A stretch of 64,000 nucleotides of DNA, taken from NCBI RefSeq assembly GCF_000016285.1, contig NC_011989.1, forward strand, positions 2,483,001-2,547,000. Reading direction: 5' to 3'. The DNA is from Allorhizobium ampelinum S4. Lineage in GTDB: Bacteria > Pseudomonadota > Alphaproteobacteria > Rhizobiales > Rhizobiaceae. The translations under genes and the position numbers were made by a program. Below are positions 1-8,005 of this stretch, in pieces; the first letter of the stretch is position 1; the number at the start of each line of letters is the position of its first letter. Under the pieces are notes generated by a model. That model saw only the letters and a program-made list of their open reading frames with translations. It ran no database searches and was not told the DNA's origin.

Positions 1-1
1 G

Positions 2-505
2 TTCCGCCCCGCCGGCACCACACCCGGCCATTGGCTGGAATGGGCGCGTCTGGTCTTGCAGCTCTGGGTGCTGACAGGCAAACAGCATGACTGGATGCCA
101 GAAGCGGCAAGCGGCCTGTTCTATCAATCGATGCTGCTGGGCTGGGACCGCAAGAAAGGCGGCTTTTACTACACGCTGGATTGGGACAATGTCCCCGCCA
201 AAACCTTCAAACTGTGGTGGCCGCTTTGCGAGGCCGCAGGCGCTGCCCATTACCTCAACCAGCACCAGGGCCGCGACCTGAACGAGGAAAACTACCGCAA
301 GATCTGGAGTTTCATCGCCAACCACACGATCGACAAGCAATTCGGCGGCTGGCATGAAGAAATGACGGAAGACCTTGTGCCGTCAAACAGCCTGTTCCCC
401 GGCAAGGGGGATATCTATCACGCCCTTCAAGCCTGCCTCATCCCGCTGTTTCCAGCCGAAGGCAGCCTGACCAAGGTCATCCAGGAATATCCGCTGGACG
501 TGTAA
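2..505 (+). CDS. AGE-family sugar epimerase/isomerase, C-terminal part (5' end outside window)
   Basis: The reading frame is already open at the left edge, so only about 167 C-terminal residues are visible. They begin with a PGHWLEWARL segment and contain FGGWHEEM; conserved histidines in these two places are the catalytic pair of the N-acylglucosamine 2-epimerase / mannose isomerase (alpha/alpha)6-barrel family. The spaced aromatic residues (WWPLCEA, YYTLDWD) also fit. Family members run about 400 residues, so roughly 60% is missing. The sugar substrate cannot be told from this part. The stop is followed by two copies of a rhizobial intergenic repeat. Confidence 0.85.
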   Translation, partial: FRPAGTTPGHWLEWARLVLQLWVLTGKQHDWMPEAASGLFYQSMLLGWDRKKGGFYYTLDWDNVPAKTFKLWWPLCEAAGAAHYLNQHQGRDLNEENYRKIWSFIANHTIDKQFGGWHEEMTEDLVPSNSLFPGKGDIYHALQACLIPLFPAEGSLTKVIQEYPLDV

Positions 506-573
506 TCCAAGAGCGACAAGCACCTGTTGCAAGCCCGCCTTCAATCCGAAGGCGGGCTATCTAGGCCATTTTC

Positions 574-618
574 GCATTTCCGGGCGGAAAACCGCTTCAC
601 ACTTTTCCTGGAAATGCT
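574..618. repeat. Rhizobial intergenic repeat, unit 1
   Basis: A 45-bp unit starting gcatttcc and ending ggaaatgc, so its ends are inverted repeats of each other. It is almost identical to the unit at 636-680 and lies in the same orientation. Similar short palindromic units are widely dispersed in Rhizobiaceae genomes (known from the group, not checked here). Confidence 0.75.
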
Positions 619-635
619 CCAGGTCTTTGCCTCAC

Positions 636-680
636 GCATTTCCGGACGGAAAACCGCTTCACACTTTTCCTGGAAATGCT
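636..680. repeat. Rhizobial intergenic repeat, unit 2
   Basis: Second copy of the 574-618 unit, offset by 62 bp and differing at about one base (ggacgg for gggcgg). It ends directly against the stop codon of the minus-strand gene at 681, so it would form a hairpin in that transcript's 3' end. Confidence 0.75.
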
Positions 681-1166
681 CTATTTCAGCGATTTGTCGA
701 TTTCAAAACTGGCCGCGAATTTCGTGCCTTTTTGCAGCGTGCCAGTGCAGGCCACCAAGAAACGATCATTATTGATCTGGCTGGTATTGCAGGCGCCATT
801 GGCAGCGATCCGCTGCAACCCGCTCTTGGTGCTTCCATCATTGAGAATGACTTCGTCCAGCTTGAGCGTCTCAATCTGGCCCTTGTCGCGCGGCTTTTCC
901 TTGGAGGGGATACCGGTAAAGGTAATGATATGCGTAGTGCCCATGAAGAAATAAAGGCCGGAGCGGCCATCGCTATGCAGGCTGCGGCCAATTTCAGAAG
1001 AACAGGCCTTGGTCAGATCCTGATCGCCAATGGAAACCCGCAGGCATCGCCCCTTGACCGACGCAAACTGCGGCTGGGCCGTTTCCTTGGCACCTGCGGC
1101 ATGGACAACTGTCGCAGAACCAATAGCAGCCACGGACAGCGCCAAAAACAACCGAGCCATCTTCAT
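681..1166 (-). CDS. Small secreted protein of unknown function
   Basis: A protein of about 161 residues. The first 25 residues look like a Sec signal peptide (Lys/Arg start, hydrophobic LFLALSVAAIG core, Ala-X-Ala type end near VHAAG). The mature part has two well separated Cys pairs (GRCLRV...KACSSE and GACNTS...VACTG), suggesting disulfides in the periplasm. I chose the ATG at 1166 because aaggg lies six bases upstream; a TTG six bases further out is possible. I do not recognise a domain. It converges on the AGE gene, with the repeat units between them. Confidence 0.65.
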   Translation of the reverse strand: MKMARLFLALSVAAIGSATVVHAAGAKETAQPQFASVKGRCLRVSIGDQDLTKACSSEIGRSLHSDGRSGLYFFMGTTHIITFTGIPSKEKPRDKGQIETLKLDEVILNDGSTKSGLQRIAANGACNTSQINNDRFLVACTGTLQKGTKFAASFEIDKSLK

Positions 1167-1305
1167 TGCCAACCCTTACGCTCGCCTCAACTTCGGACCA
1201 TGCATCTTGGTAGAAGACGAAACTGCCGCGAGCCTTGCGTGGTCATCGCGGCAGAATAAGAGCGGCCATTGAAAATGGGGCTGCTGGCACAGATTACGTC
1301 AAACG

Positions 1306-1530
1306 TTACAGGCAGTCAGCTGGCGCCTGCACATGGGAAAGACTGTCGATCACATGGGCTGCGGGAACGCCGGCTTTGCGGCAACGCAAGGCCAGATTAC
1401 GCTGACGGGCCGCATCGTCCAGCAAGACGGCAAAAGCGCTGAGAGATACTCCGTCTGCCCGCAAGAGCTGACGGATCATTGGGTCCTTGAGAACTTCGGA
1501 CATGGTCAGGTCAGTCATATCGTAGGTCAC
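1306..1530 (-). CDS. Small conserved-type hypothetical protein (about 74 aa)
   Basis: A short soluble protein, rich in Leu, Ala and Arg, with the stretch MSEVLKDPMIRQLLRADGVS. I placed the start at a GTG (1530) because gggag precedes it by nine bases; an in-frame ATG four codons later (1518) is the alternative. The frame is open for 39 more codons upstream but without a ribosome site. No function can be assigned. Confidence 0.55.
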   Translation of the reverse strand: MTYDMTDLTMSEVLKDPMIRQLLRADGVSLSAFAVLLDDAARQRNLALRCRKAGVPAAHVIDSLSHVQAPADCL

Positions 1531-1912
1531 TGGTCTTTTCTCCCTTTGTCCGTGCTGTGCGTGCCGCGCAATCTTTGCCTTAGGCTTCTTTGAAGTCAGC
1601 AAACAATTAGGAACGCCGCAAACCGGATTTTGCTCCATGAGTTCCAAAAGTTTTTTATTCTCTGCTTATGGCGGAAAGCATAAAGCCAAGGTGTTACGAT
1701 CTGATGTCGTGCAGATGGCGCAAAAGTGGCAAGACTGGCAAGTTTTGGAGGCGTGCGACACGAAATGGCACAACATAGGCGTGCACCCCTCAAAACGGCA
1801 CAGAAAAAACATCCGGAGTGTGTCAGGTTCAGATTGAGCCAGACACACTCTTAGCTTCTTTCGTTTGTCTTTTCGGGAAAACCGGGTTCCACTTTTTCTA
1901 AGGCAAACTCTC
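1531..1912. other. Intergenic stretch without a convincing gene
   Basis: Holds the leader of the small gene at 1306-1530 on one side. At 1869-1899 there is a decayed copy of the rhizobial repeat (ttcgggaaaaccgggttcc core). The short frames here have no ribosome site or protein-like composition. Confidence 0.5.
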
Positions 1913-2734
1913 TCAGCACCAGGGCTGGCGATGGCCGGTCCAGGGCCTGACCAATCCCTCATCGACCATCATCGCACCGAGTGAACGACCATTGCGGCTC
2001 ACCACGCGCAATTTCCGGCCATATTGGTCTTCATCCCGCATGCCAAAGGGAGAAAGATCGAAACTGCCGGCACTGAGCAGATCACGCAACCGGACCTTTG
2101 CAGCAAAGCCCCGGTCGCGCTCGGATTTGCATTTTGCCTGTTCAGTTTCCGGCGCATCGATATCGGCAACCCGGATCTTGGTCTTGTTGACCCAGAACGT
2201 GTCGCCATCGACAACGCAATTGTCGAGCCCGCTCGTGCCGCAATAGTAGAATTTACCGGACACCCGCTGCTTATCGACACCGCGCGGCTGTAGCGAGGCA
2301 ACGACCTGTCCCGGTACCAGCGTGGTGGCGGGCGGCAAGGGACTGTCATCTCTTGAACGCGGCATCATCGATGCGGTCGGTATCATCGTCGTGGCAGGTG
2401 GCAGTGGCGTCGGATCAAGCCTGCGGGCCATCGGCGTTGGAACGCTTGCGGGCGGAACCGGGCCAGTCTCGCTGCGGCTACTGGTCTCGCGGGGTGCATG
2501 GCCCTGCAATTGCGCGATATATTTGCCACCGGTCCCGAACGTCTTGTCGATCAGTCCCGGCAATTCCTTGCGGTGGTCATAGGCCGAAACACCGGCCACC
2601 ACCACGACAAGCGCACCAAACCATGGCCAAAGGCTGCCGCCCGACCCGGTCCGTTTTGCTCTCGTCCCACCGGATGACCGGCGTTTGTTTGCGCCCCCGC
2701 GCCTTGCCCCTCCCGCTGCTTTTCTAGCCGCCAT
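1913..2734 (-). CDS. Membrane-anchored thermonuclease (SNase)-like protein
   Basis: 273 residues. A basic, Gly/Arg-rich N-terminus (1-33) precedes one membrane segment (about 34-52, LWPWFGALVVVVAG), then a Pro/Ser/Thr-rich linker to about residue 155, then a staphylococcal-nuclease fold. Visible SNase marks are CVVDGDTFWV, KIRVADIDAPET (metal-binding Asp, catalytic Arg and Glu) and DQYGRKLRVV (second catalytic Arg). The N-in orientation implied by the basic head would put the nuclease domain in the periplasm. Activity on nucleic acid is inferred from the family only. Short single-domain SNases with such linkers are common in rhizobia. Confidence 0.85.
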   Translation of the reverse strand: MAARKAAGGARRGGANKRRSSGGTRAKRTGSGGSLWPWFGALVVVVAGVSAYDHRKELPGLIDKTFGTGGKYIAQLQGHAPRETSSRSETGPVPPASVPTPMARRLDPTPLPPATTMIPTASMMPRSRDDSPLPPATTLVPGQVVASLQPRGVDKQRVSGKFYYCGTSGLDNCVVDGDTFWVNKTKIRVADIDAPETEQAKCKSERDRGFAAKVRLRDLLSAGSFDLSPFGMRDEDQYGRKLRVVSRNGRSLGAMMVDEGLVRPWTGHRQPWC

Positions 2735-2860
2735 GTTTTACTCCTTGTCGAATGGCGGCATTATCGTCGTTAAGAGTTTCTAAAAGGTTGGCGCCTTCAA
2801 GGGAAAAGCTCTTCCAAAATGAAACAGCATGCCCCTGCACCGGCCCAGGACGCAGACATG

Positions 2861-2885
2861 AAAAAGCCCGCAACGCTGCGGGCTT
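2861..2885 (-). terminator. Rho-independent terminator of the cupredoxin gene
   Basis: On the minus strand agcccgca pairs with tgcgggct around a 4-nt loop and is followed by five T. It lies about 35 bp past the stop of the gene at 2920. Confidence 0.8.
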
Positions 2886-2919
2886 ATCATTAAGAGGCAA
2901 TCAAACTATCGGATGCCGA

Positions 2920-3351
2920 TCAGGGCGTAACGGTCAGGGTGCCCTGCATACCGGCCTCGTAATGGCCCTTGATATTGCAAAACACCAGATAGCTGCCTGG
3001 CTTCAGCGTCACCTTAAGCTTGCCATCGGCGCCGGGCTTCAAATCCGACACTTCGCCAAGGCTCTTCAACTTCTTTTCGTCAACGCGGTGCTTGGCTGTA
3101 TCGAGCGGGATCTTGGCATCCGGCGTTGCCAGCTTTACCACGATCATCTCATGGTCTTCCGACATGGCATCGTTATGAACGTGGAACACCGCCGGACCAG
3201 CGGCAACCGTTGCAGGCTCCATCTTCAGCCCCATGGCACCACCACCCTCACCCGTTTCGGTGACCTTGATCTGGGTTTCAGCCGCGAAAGCCACCGATGC
3301 CGTCAGGCTCGTTGCAATAAGGGCTGCGTAAAGACCGGTCTTGAACATCAT
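2920..3351 (-). CDS. Cupredoxin-like (plastocyanin/azurin family) periplasmic copper protein
   Basis: 143 residues from the ATG at 3351, chosen because aggag sits eight bases upstream; a second ATG follows directly. Residues 1-23 are a signal peptide ending ASVAFAAET. The mature chain is a single cupredoxin domain: an upstream His cluster (VFHVHNDAMSEDHEM) and the C-terminal loop FCNIKGHYEAGMQG, which supplies the Cys-His-Met copper ligands. Family members carry electrons or bind copper in the periplasm; no partner enzyme is next to it. A strong terminator follows. Confidence 0.85.
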   Translation of the reverse strand: MMFKTGLYAALIATSLTASVAFAAETQIKVTETGEGGGAMGLKMEPATVAAGPAVFHVHNDAMSEDHEMIVVKLATPDAKIPLDTAKHRVDEKKLKSLGEVSDLKPGADGKLKVTLKPGSYLVFCNIKGHYEAGMQGTLTVTP

Positions 3352-3431
3352 GATGTAAACTCCTGATTGGGTTTCTTCTGACACCACCTATGATGATCAT
3401 TGCTGACAGCGCTCTGAACGCGCCGTACCCT

Positions 3432-4835
3432 TCACCGCAATTGATGCAAACCCGCCTTCAATGAGCCAAGAACCCTCGCATCCATGGTTTGCGCCACGTT
3501 GAAACGCATGAACCGGCCCGCATTCTGCGACAGGCTGAAGACATTGCCGGGTGCCAGGATGACACCATCGTCAAGGCAATGGCGGGCCAGAGCGCCTGAT
3601 TCGATCCCATCAGGCATTCGACACCACAGAAAAAGTCCCGCCTTCGGCTGGAGCCAGGGCGTGAAGCCAAGCGACGACAACTCCGCCGCCACGGAGCTGC
3701 GCGCTCCGGCCAGCCGGGTTTTCAGCCCTTCAAGATGTTTGCGATAGCCGCCATCCGTCAACACGGCCAACACCAGCTCGGCGGAAAGCCGCCCGCCGCC
3801 AAAACTCGTGGCAATCTTCAAGTCGGTCAGTCCCTCGATCCAGTCGCGCCGGGCGGCGATATACCCGCAGCGCACCGAGGCCGACAATGTTTTGGAAAAA
3901 CTGCCGATCTGCACCACCCGGTTCAATCCATCGAAGGCAGACAGCCGCGCCGAAGCGACATCTTCAAAATCGGCAAAAATATCATCCTCAACGATGGTCA
4001 GGTCGGCCCGGTCGGCAAGGGTCAGCAAACGATGGGCATTCACCGCCGAGAGGCTTGCGCCGGTGGGATTATGCACGCCCGAATTGGTAATATAGAGCCG
4101 CGGCTTATGCGCCTCGACAATAGCTGCGAACGCCGCCAGGTCTGGCCCATCCGCCAGATAAGGCACGCCGACGATGGTGGCACGGTGCGCCCGCAGTAGA
4201 GCATGAAAATTGAAATAGCAGGGATCATCGACCAGAACGCAATCGCCCGGCTCCAGAAAAAACCGGCAGACCAGATCGATGGCATGGGTGCCCGATTCCG
4301 TCAGCATGATCGCATCCGCCGCAACCGTCAGCCCATGATCGGCCATCCGCCGCGATAGCAATTGCCGAAGCCCTGGCAGACCCAACGGAGAACCATAATC
4401 CGTCAGCACAGCACCATCGGTACGGCCAAGCATACGGACCGCTCGCCGAAGGGCTGCCTGCGGCAACCAATCGGGCGGCAGCCAGCCGCATCCCGGTTTC
4501 AGCAGATCGCCACCGGCCTCTAACGATTGACGAGAGACCCAGAACGGATCGATCTCCCGCTCCAGCCGAGGTCCGAGATTGGTCAAGGACAGCGGTGCCA
4601 AGGGCGCCGCCACGAAAAACCCGGAGCCCGGCCGCGAGCGGATCAACCCTTCCGCCGCCAACCGTTCGTAAGCCTCGACCACTGTGGATACCGAAACCTG
4701 CATGGTTTTGGCAAAGCCGCGCACAGAGGGCAGTCGCGCGCCCGTCGCCAGACTTCGGGAGGAAATGCGCGCCCGAATAGCCGCCATTACCGTCTCGATC
4801 CGGCTTGTTCCCTGCGCGTCCAAATCGCTCACCAT
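3432..4835 (-). CDS. MocR/PdxR-type transcriptional regulator (GntR HTH fused to class-I aminotransferase)
   Basis: About 467 residues from the ATG at 4835. An upstream TTG would add 13 residues but has no ribosome site. The N-terminal 75 residues are a winged helix of the GntR type (SLATGARLPSVRGFAKTMQV...VVEAYERLAAEGLI). The rest is a fold-type-I aminotransferase with the PLP lysine in GSFSKTLSAS and the NPTG and VEDDIFADF motifs. Such proteins bind PLP and usually control a divergent neighbour; here that is the DMT exporter starting 107 bp away, so it probably controls that gene. The effector is unknown. Confidence 0.9.
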   Translation of the reverse strand: MVSDLDAQGTSRIETVMAAIRARISSRSLATGARLPSVRGFAKTMQVSVSTVVEAYERLAAEGLIRSRPGSGFFVAAPLAPLSLTNLGPRLEREIDPFWVSRQSLEAGGDLLKPGCGWLPPDWLPQAALRRAVRMLGRTDGAVLTDYGSPLGLPGLRQLLSRRMADHGLTVAADAIMLTESGTHAIDLVCRFFLEPGDCVLVDDPCYFNFHALLRAHRATIVGVPYLADGPDLAAFAAIVEAHKPRLYITNSGVHNPTGASLSAVNAHRLLTLADRADLTIVEDDIFADFEDVASARLSAFDGLNRVVQIGSFSKTLSASVRCGYIAARRDWIEGLTDLKIATSFGGGRLSAELVLAVLTDGGYRKHLEGLKTRLAGARSSVAAELSSLGFTPWLQPKAGLFLWCRMPDGIESGALARHCLDDGVILAPGNVFSLSQNAGRFMRFNVAQTMDARVLGSLKAGLHQLR

Positions 4836-4942
4836 CGCCTCTGTATTGCTCAAACATCCATAACAGTTTGGCAAAATTGTATTGCACCGTCTCTGGCATA
4901 ACCATCACCTCGGCGCAAGAACAACAAAAACAGGAGCATCAC
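4836..4942. promoter_or_regulatory. Divergent promoter region between MocR-type regulator and DMT transporter
   Basis: 107 bp shared by both genes, AT-richer than its surroundings (aaaattgtattgcacc around 4873-4888). A MocR operator is expected here from the gene arrangement, but I cannot mark the boxes. The aggag at 4932-4936 is the transporter's ribosome site. Confidence 0.45.
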
Positions 4943-5806
4943 ATGAACAAGACGACGAGCGGGCTGATCAATGGTTTTCTGGGCATGCTGATCTTCAGCG
5001 GTTCGCTCCCAGCAACCCGGGCTGCGATCGGCAGTTTCGACCCGTTTTTTCTAACCGTCGCCCGCGCCAGCATCGCCGGCTTGCTCGGCTGCGGCCTGCT
5101 TCTGATGTTTCGCCCGGCAAAACCCAACCTCGCGGAGATCGCAGCGCTCGCCATGGTCTCGCTCTGCGTGGTGATTGGCTTTCCCTTGCTGACCGCCTAC
5201 GCCTTGCAACATATACCCTCGGCCCGTTCGCTGGTTTTCATCGCATTGTTGCCGCTTTCCACCGCTCTGTTTGCCGTTCTGCGGGGCGGTGAGCGTCCGC
5301 GGCCGATCTTCTGGCTGTTTTCCAGCCTCGGCAGTGCGCTGGTTATCGGCTTTGCCCTGTCTCAAGGGGCCGCCACCGCATCCTACGGCGACATGCTGAT
5401 GATCCTCGCCATCCTGATCTGCGGCCTTGGCTACGCCGAGGGAGCGAGACTATCGCGCCGGCTGGGCGGTTGGCAGGTGATCTGCTGGGCGCTGACGTTG
5501 GCCTTGCCTATCAGCGTCGTGGCCGCCGCCTTCACCCTGCCATCAACGCTCAGTGGTGTCACGGCTGGTGCCTGGCTCGGCCTCGGCTATGTCTCGCTGT
5601 TCAGCATGTTGATCGGCTTCATCTTCTGGTATCGCGGCCTTGCCCAAGGTGGCATTGCCGCCATCGGTCAATTGCAATTGCTGCAACCGTTTTTCGGCCT
5701 GGCGCTCGCCGCCGCCCTTCTCCACGAAACCGTCAGCGCCTCCATGCTGGTCACCACCCTTGCCGTCGTAGCCTGCGTCACTGGTGCCAGAAGGGCTACA
5801 CTATAG
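4943..5806 (+). CDS. EamA/DMT-superfamily transporter
   Basis: 287 residues and almost wholly hydrophobic, with about ten predicted membrane helices in two EamA halves. It begins at the ATG at 4943 behind aggag. Typical traits are the early NGFLGMLIFSGSLPATR and the second-half loop FIFWYRGLAQGGIAAIGQLQLLQP. DMT members export metabolites such as amino acids; the substrate here is unknown. Divergence from a MocR regulator suggests inducible expression. Confidence 0.85.
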   Translation: MNKTTSGLINGFLGMLIFSGSLPATRAAIGSFDPFFLTVARASIAGLLGCGLLLMFRPAKPNLAEIAALAMVSLCVVIGFPLLTAYALQHIPSARSLVFIALLPLSTALFAVLRGGERPRPIFWLFSSLGSALVIGFALSQGAATASYGDMLMILAILICGLGYAEGARLSRRLGGWQVICWALTLALPISVVAAAFTLPSTLSGVTAGAWLGLGYVSLFSMLIGFIFWYRGLAQGGIAAIGQLQLLQPFFGLALAAALLHETVSASMLVTTLAVVACVTGARRATL

Positions 5807-6019
5807 CCTTCACCAAAACACCAGCCAGGAAATACCAAGGCGCTGAGCGCCCTGGGCATTCCCTGCCCCCAATAACTAAAAATTCATCACAAAAGCAAAA
5901 TGCACAGGCTTTTCCCTGCCCTATCGAAGCGAAAGAACCAGCAAAAACCCGGAAAATTTGACAGGAAACACACGAATAAGCTGCGTACTGGCCTCATTTG
6001 CGGAATTTAAAGCTCATAA

Positions 6020-6049
6020 TTGCATAAACCGTGATATTTTTGCTACATA
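6020..6049 (+). promoter_or_regulatory. Possible promoter of the porin gene
   Basis: TTGCAT (6020-6025) and TACATA (6044-6049) are separated by 18 bp, about 55 bp before the start codon. The surrounding 5807-6103 stretch has no gene and is markedly AT-rich near the start. The match is moderate only. Confidence 0.35.
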
Positions 6050-6103
6050 CACGCAAATGAATAGATTATATCTCACTCACTCATTAAACGAGTGGAGACG
6101 ACT

Positions 6104-6742
6104 ATGAACAAACTGACCCTCCTTGCAACCGCTGCAACCCTCTTCGTATCGACAGGCATTGCCATGGCCGCCGATGCAGTCGACCAGGTTCCGACAGCTC
6201 CTGCTGCTGTTGAAACCCCTGCGGCGTTTTCATGGGCAGGCGGCTATATCGGCGTTTACGGTGGTTACGGCTGGCTGGATGCCACACTGTCGCAGGGCGG
6301 CGCATCGCTCTCGGATAATTTCGATGGCGGTCGCATTGGCGGCTTTGGCGGCTGGAATTTCGATGTCGGCCACAACGTGATTCTCGGCGTAGAAGCCGAT
6401 GTGAACTACGACTGGAACGAAAACAACTATTCCGGCGTCAAGGTGGGCATGGATGTCTCCGGCTCTGCCCGCGCCCGCGCCGGTTACGCCATTGACCGCG
6501 CCCTGATCTTTGTGGCTGGCGGCTGGACGGCGGACAGAACCTATATCAAGTCTTCGTCCGGCGATTTCAACAAGACCCTGAACGGCTGGACCATCGGCGC
6601 TGGTGTGGACTATGCGATTACCAATCGCATCTTCACCCGCCTCGAATATCGCTACAACGATTACGGCACCAAAAATATCAGCGGCATCGATTTCGACAGC
6701 AAGCAGAATGTCGTCAATCTCGGCATCGGCATCAAATTCTGA
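6104..6742 (+). CDS. Outer-membrane beta-barrel protein (Omp25/Omp31-like)
   Basis: 212 residues from the ATG at 6104, with ggag seven bases upstream. A 22-residue signal peptide ends GIAMAADAV; a short Pro/Ala linker follows, then an eight-strand-barrel pattern with WAGGYIGVYGGYGW at the start, alternating Gly/aromatic strands, RLEYRYNDYG and a terminal Phe (GIGIKF) expected for BAM-dependent insertion. Abundant proteins of this kind stabilise the rhizobial and Brucella outer membrane. A strong terminator follows. Confidence 0.9.
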   Translation: MNKLTLLATAATLFVSTGIAMAADAVDQVPTAPAAVETPAAFSWAGGYIGVYGGYGWLDATLSQGGASLSDNFDGGRIGGFGGWNFDVGHNVILGVEADVNYDWNENNYSGVKVGMDVSGSARARAGYAIDRALIFVAGGWTADRTYIKSSSGDFNKTLNGWTIGAGVDYAITNRIFTRLEYRYNDYGTKNISGIDFDSKQNVVNLGIGIKF

Positions 6743-6760
6743 TAGACTGCCTCAGACATC

Positions 6761-6790
6761 AGCCCCGGTTTAACGACCGGGGCTGTTTTT
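6761..6790 (+). terminator. Rho-independent terminator of the porin gene
   Basis: gccccggt pairs with accggggc around a 6-nt loop and is followed by tgttttt, 19 bp past the stop. Confidence 0.85.
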
Positions 6791-6801
6791 GTGATTGCTG
6801 A

Positions 6802-7548
6802 CTATTGCTCCAATGCAAAGCTGACATTCACAGTGACGCGATAGGTATTCTCACCCGCCGCCATCGGCGTTGGGGCGGGCGCCATATCCCGGGCCATACT
6901 GGCTTTCATCATCATGCCCTGCTCGAAGGGCCGCGCTGAATTTTCATTGATGGAAATGATTCGGCCAAGCTTAACCCCAGCCGCTTGCGTCAGCACTTTC
7001 GCCTTGGCCAAGGCATCCGCCATGGCTGCTTTGCGCGCCTCATCAATGGCCGTTTCCGGCTTGTCATTGGTGAAGCGGATCTCTCCACCCTGGTTGGCGC
7101 CAAGCCCAACAGACGTATCGATTACCCCGCCCAACTTGGACAGATCACGCACCCGGATCGTCAGCCCATTGCTGACGGAATAGCCCTCAATCACCGGCGG
7201 GCGGCTATCGGCCTTGTCTTCCGGCTCCTGCCGATAGCGCGGCGTAATCTGAAAGCCGGATGTCTGCAAATCGCGATCCGCCAATCCCTTGTCCTTAAGA
7301 GATTTCAACACCTTGGCCAAAGCCTCGTTATTGTCCTTCAACGCCTGGGCAGCCTCGGCAGCCTCAGTCACGACACCCAATTGCATCAAAGCCATATCCG
7401 GCGCCAGACTGACCTCTCCTTCACCCGACACATTGATGACCGCCTCCTGCCGTGAGGCCTCCTGCGCCATAGCCGGAGAAACAAAAGCCAGAGACGCCAA
7501 CATAAAACCAAACCGTCCAAGGCCCAAAACCGCACCCAAATTCACCAT
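6802..7548 (-). CDS. SIMPL-domain (DUF541) periplasmic protein
   Basis: 248 residues: a signal peptide (about 1-28, ending SPAMAQEA), then one SIMPL domain. Typical stretches are INVSGEGEVSLAPDMA, LKDKGLADRDLQTSGFQITPRY and the Ala-rich EARKAAMADALAKAKVLTQAAGV helix; the family is about this length. SIMPL proteins are periplasmic, and some are linked to oxidative stress tolerance, but their biochemical role is poorly known. The gene converges on the porin. Confidence 0.85.
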   Translation of the reverse strand: MVNLGAVLGLGRFGFMLASLAFVSPAMAQEASRQEAVINVSGEGEVSLAPDMALMQLGVVTEAAEAAQALKDNNEALAKVLKSLKDKGLADRDLQTSGFQITPRYRQEPEDKADSRPPVIEGYSVSNGLTIRVRDLSKLGGVIDTSVGLGANQGGEIRFTNDKPETAIDEARKAAMADALAKAKVLTQAAGVKLGRIISINENSARPFEQGMMMKASMARDMAPAPTPMAAGENTYRVTVNVSFALEQ

Positions 7549-7710
7549 CTCGTCTCCCAGGCTCCGCTTTCTGATTGCTCAATCGCTCTCTAAACAACCT
7601 ATTGCGAAACCATTGCGGCAAACACTTGTCGCACCCAACGTTTTCCGCTAGAGCGTCACCATGGACGTTGGAACCATTGCCAACCCCACCGCCGGCCCCC
7701 GCGCCAGGCC

Positions 7711-7786
7711 GGGCCTGTAGCTCAATGGTTAGAGCCGGCGGCTCATAACCGCTTGGTTGGGAGTTCGAGTCTCTCCAGGCCCACCA
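7711..7786 (+). tRNA. tRNA-Ile2 (anticodon CAT, lysidine type)
   Basis: 76 nt including encoded CCA. The acceptor gggcctg pairs with caggccc, the D stem gctc with gagc, the anticodon stem ggcgg with ccgct around loop ctcataa, and the T stem gggag with ctctc. The anticodon is CAT, but the anticodon arm and the ttagagc and cttggt stretches resemble bacterial tRNA-Ile2, read as AUA after lysidine modification, rather than initiator or elongator tRNA-Met. Automated tools would often call this Met. Confidence 0.85.
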
Positions 7787-7820
7787 TTCTTATCTCACCG
7801 GCGTCAAAATCAGATTGTAT

Positions 7821-7850
7821 GTAGCTCGCTGTAGCTCGCTGTAGCTCGCC
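7821..7850. repeat. Triple 10-bp tandem repeat downstream of the tRNA
   Basis: Three head-to-tail copies of gtagctcgct (the last ends c). It begins 35 bp after the tRNA, and its gtagctc core recurs in the tRNA D arm. Confidence 0.7.
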
Positions 7851-7896
7851 GCGGACTTCCGGAATTTTGACACGAAGAATCGGAAAAATGAAATTT
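7845..7896 (+). repeat. 52-bp dispersed repeat, copy A
   Basis: Matches 48,163-48,214 at 45 of 52 positions by hand count, in the same orientation (ctcgccgc, acttccggaa, tttgacac and ggaaaaatgaaattt blocks shared). On the minus strand both copies could encode NFIFPxLxVKxPEVxGE, so each may be a gene remnant. The two copies bracket about 40 kb holding prophage 1. Confidence 0.6.
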
Positions 7897-8005
7897 CCAG
7901 AGCCGATGTCAAAAGCTGCCCTTTGAGGCGCCTTTGAAGACACCTGGAAGACAAATTGGCGGTTTCCGTTTAAAGCTCTCATGCCTACTGAGGATCGCTT
8001 ACCCT

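Noticed and set aside
1637..1837. 66-codon plus-strand frame in the 1.5-1.9 kb gap
   Set aside because: No ribosome site, unusual composition and overlaps leader sequence; not convincing.
7711..7786. Calling the CAT tRNA a methionine tRNA
   Set aside because: The anticodon-arm and D-arm sequence follow bacterial tRNA-Ile2 (lysidine type), not initiator or elongator tRNA-Met.
7821..7850. Possible CRISPR-like array
   Set aside because: Three abutting 10-bp units without spacers; no cas genes anywhere in the window.
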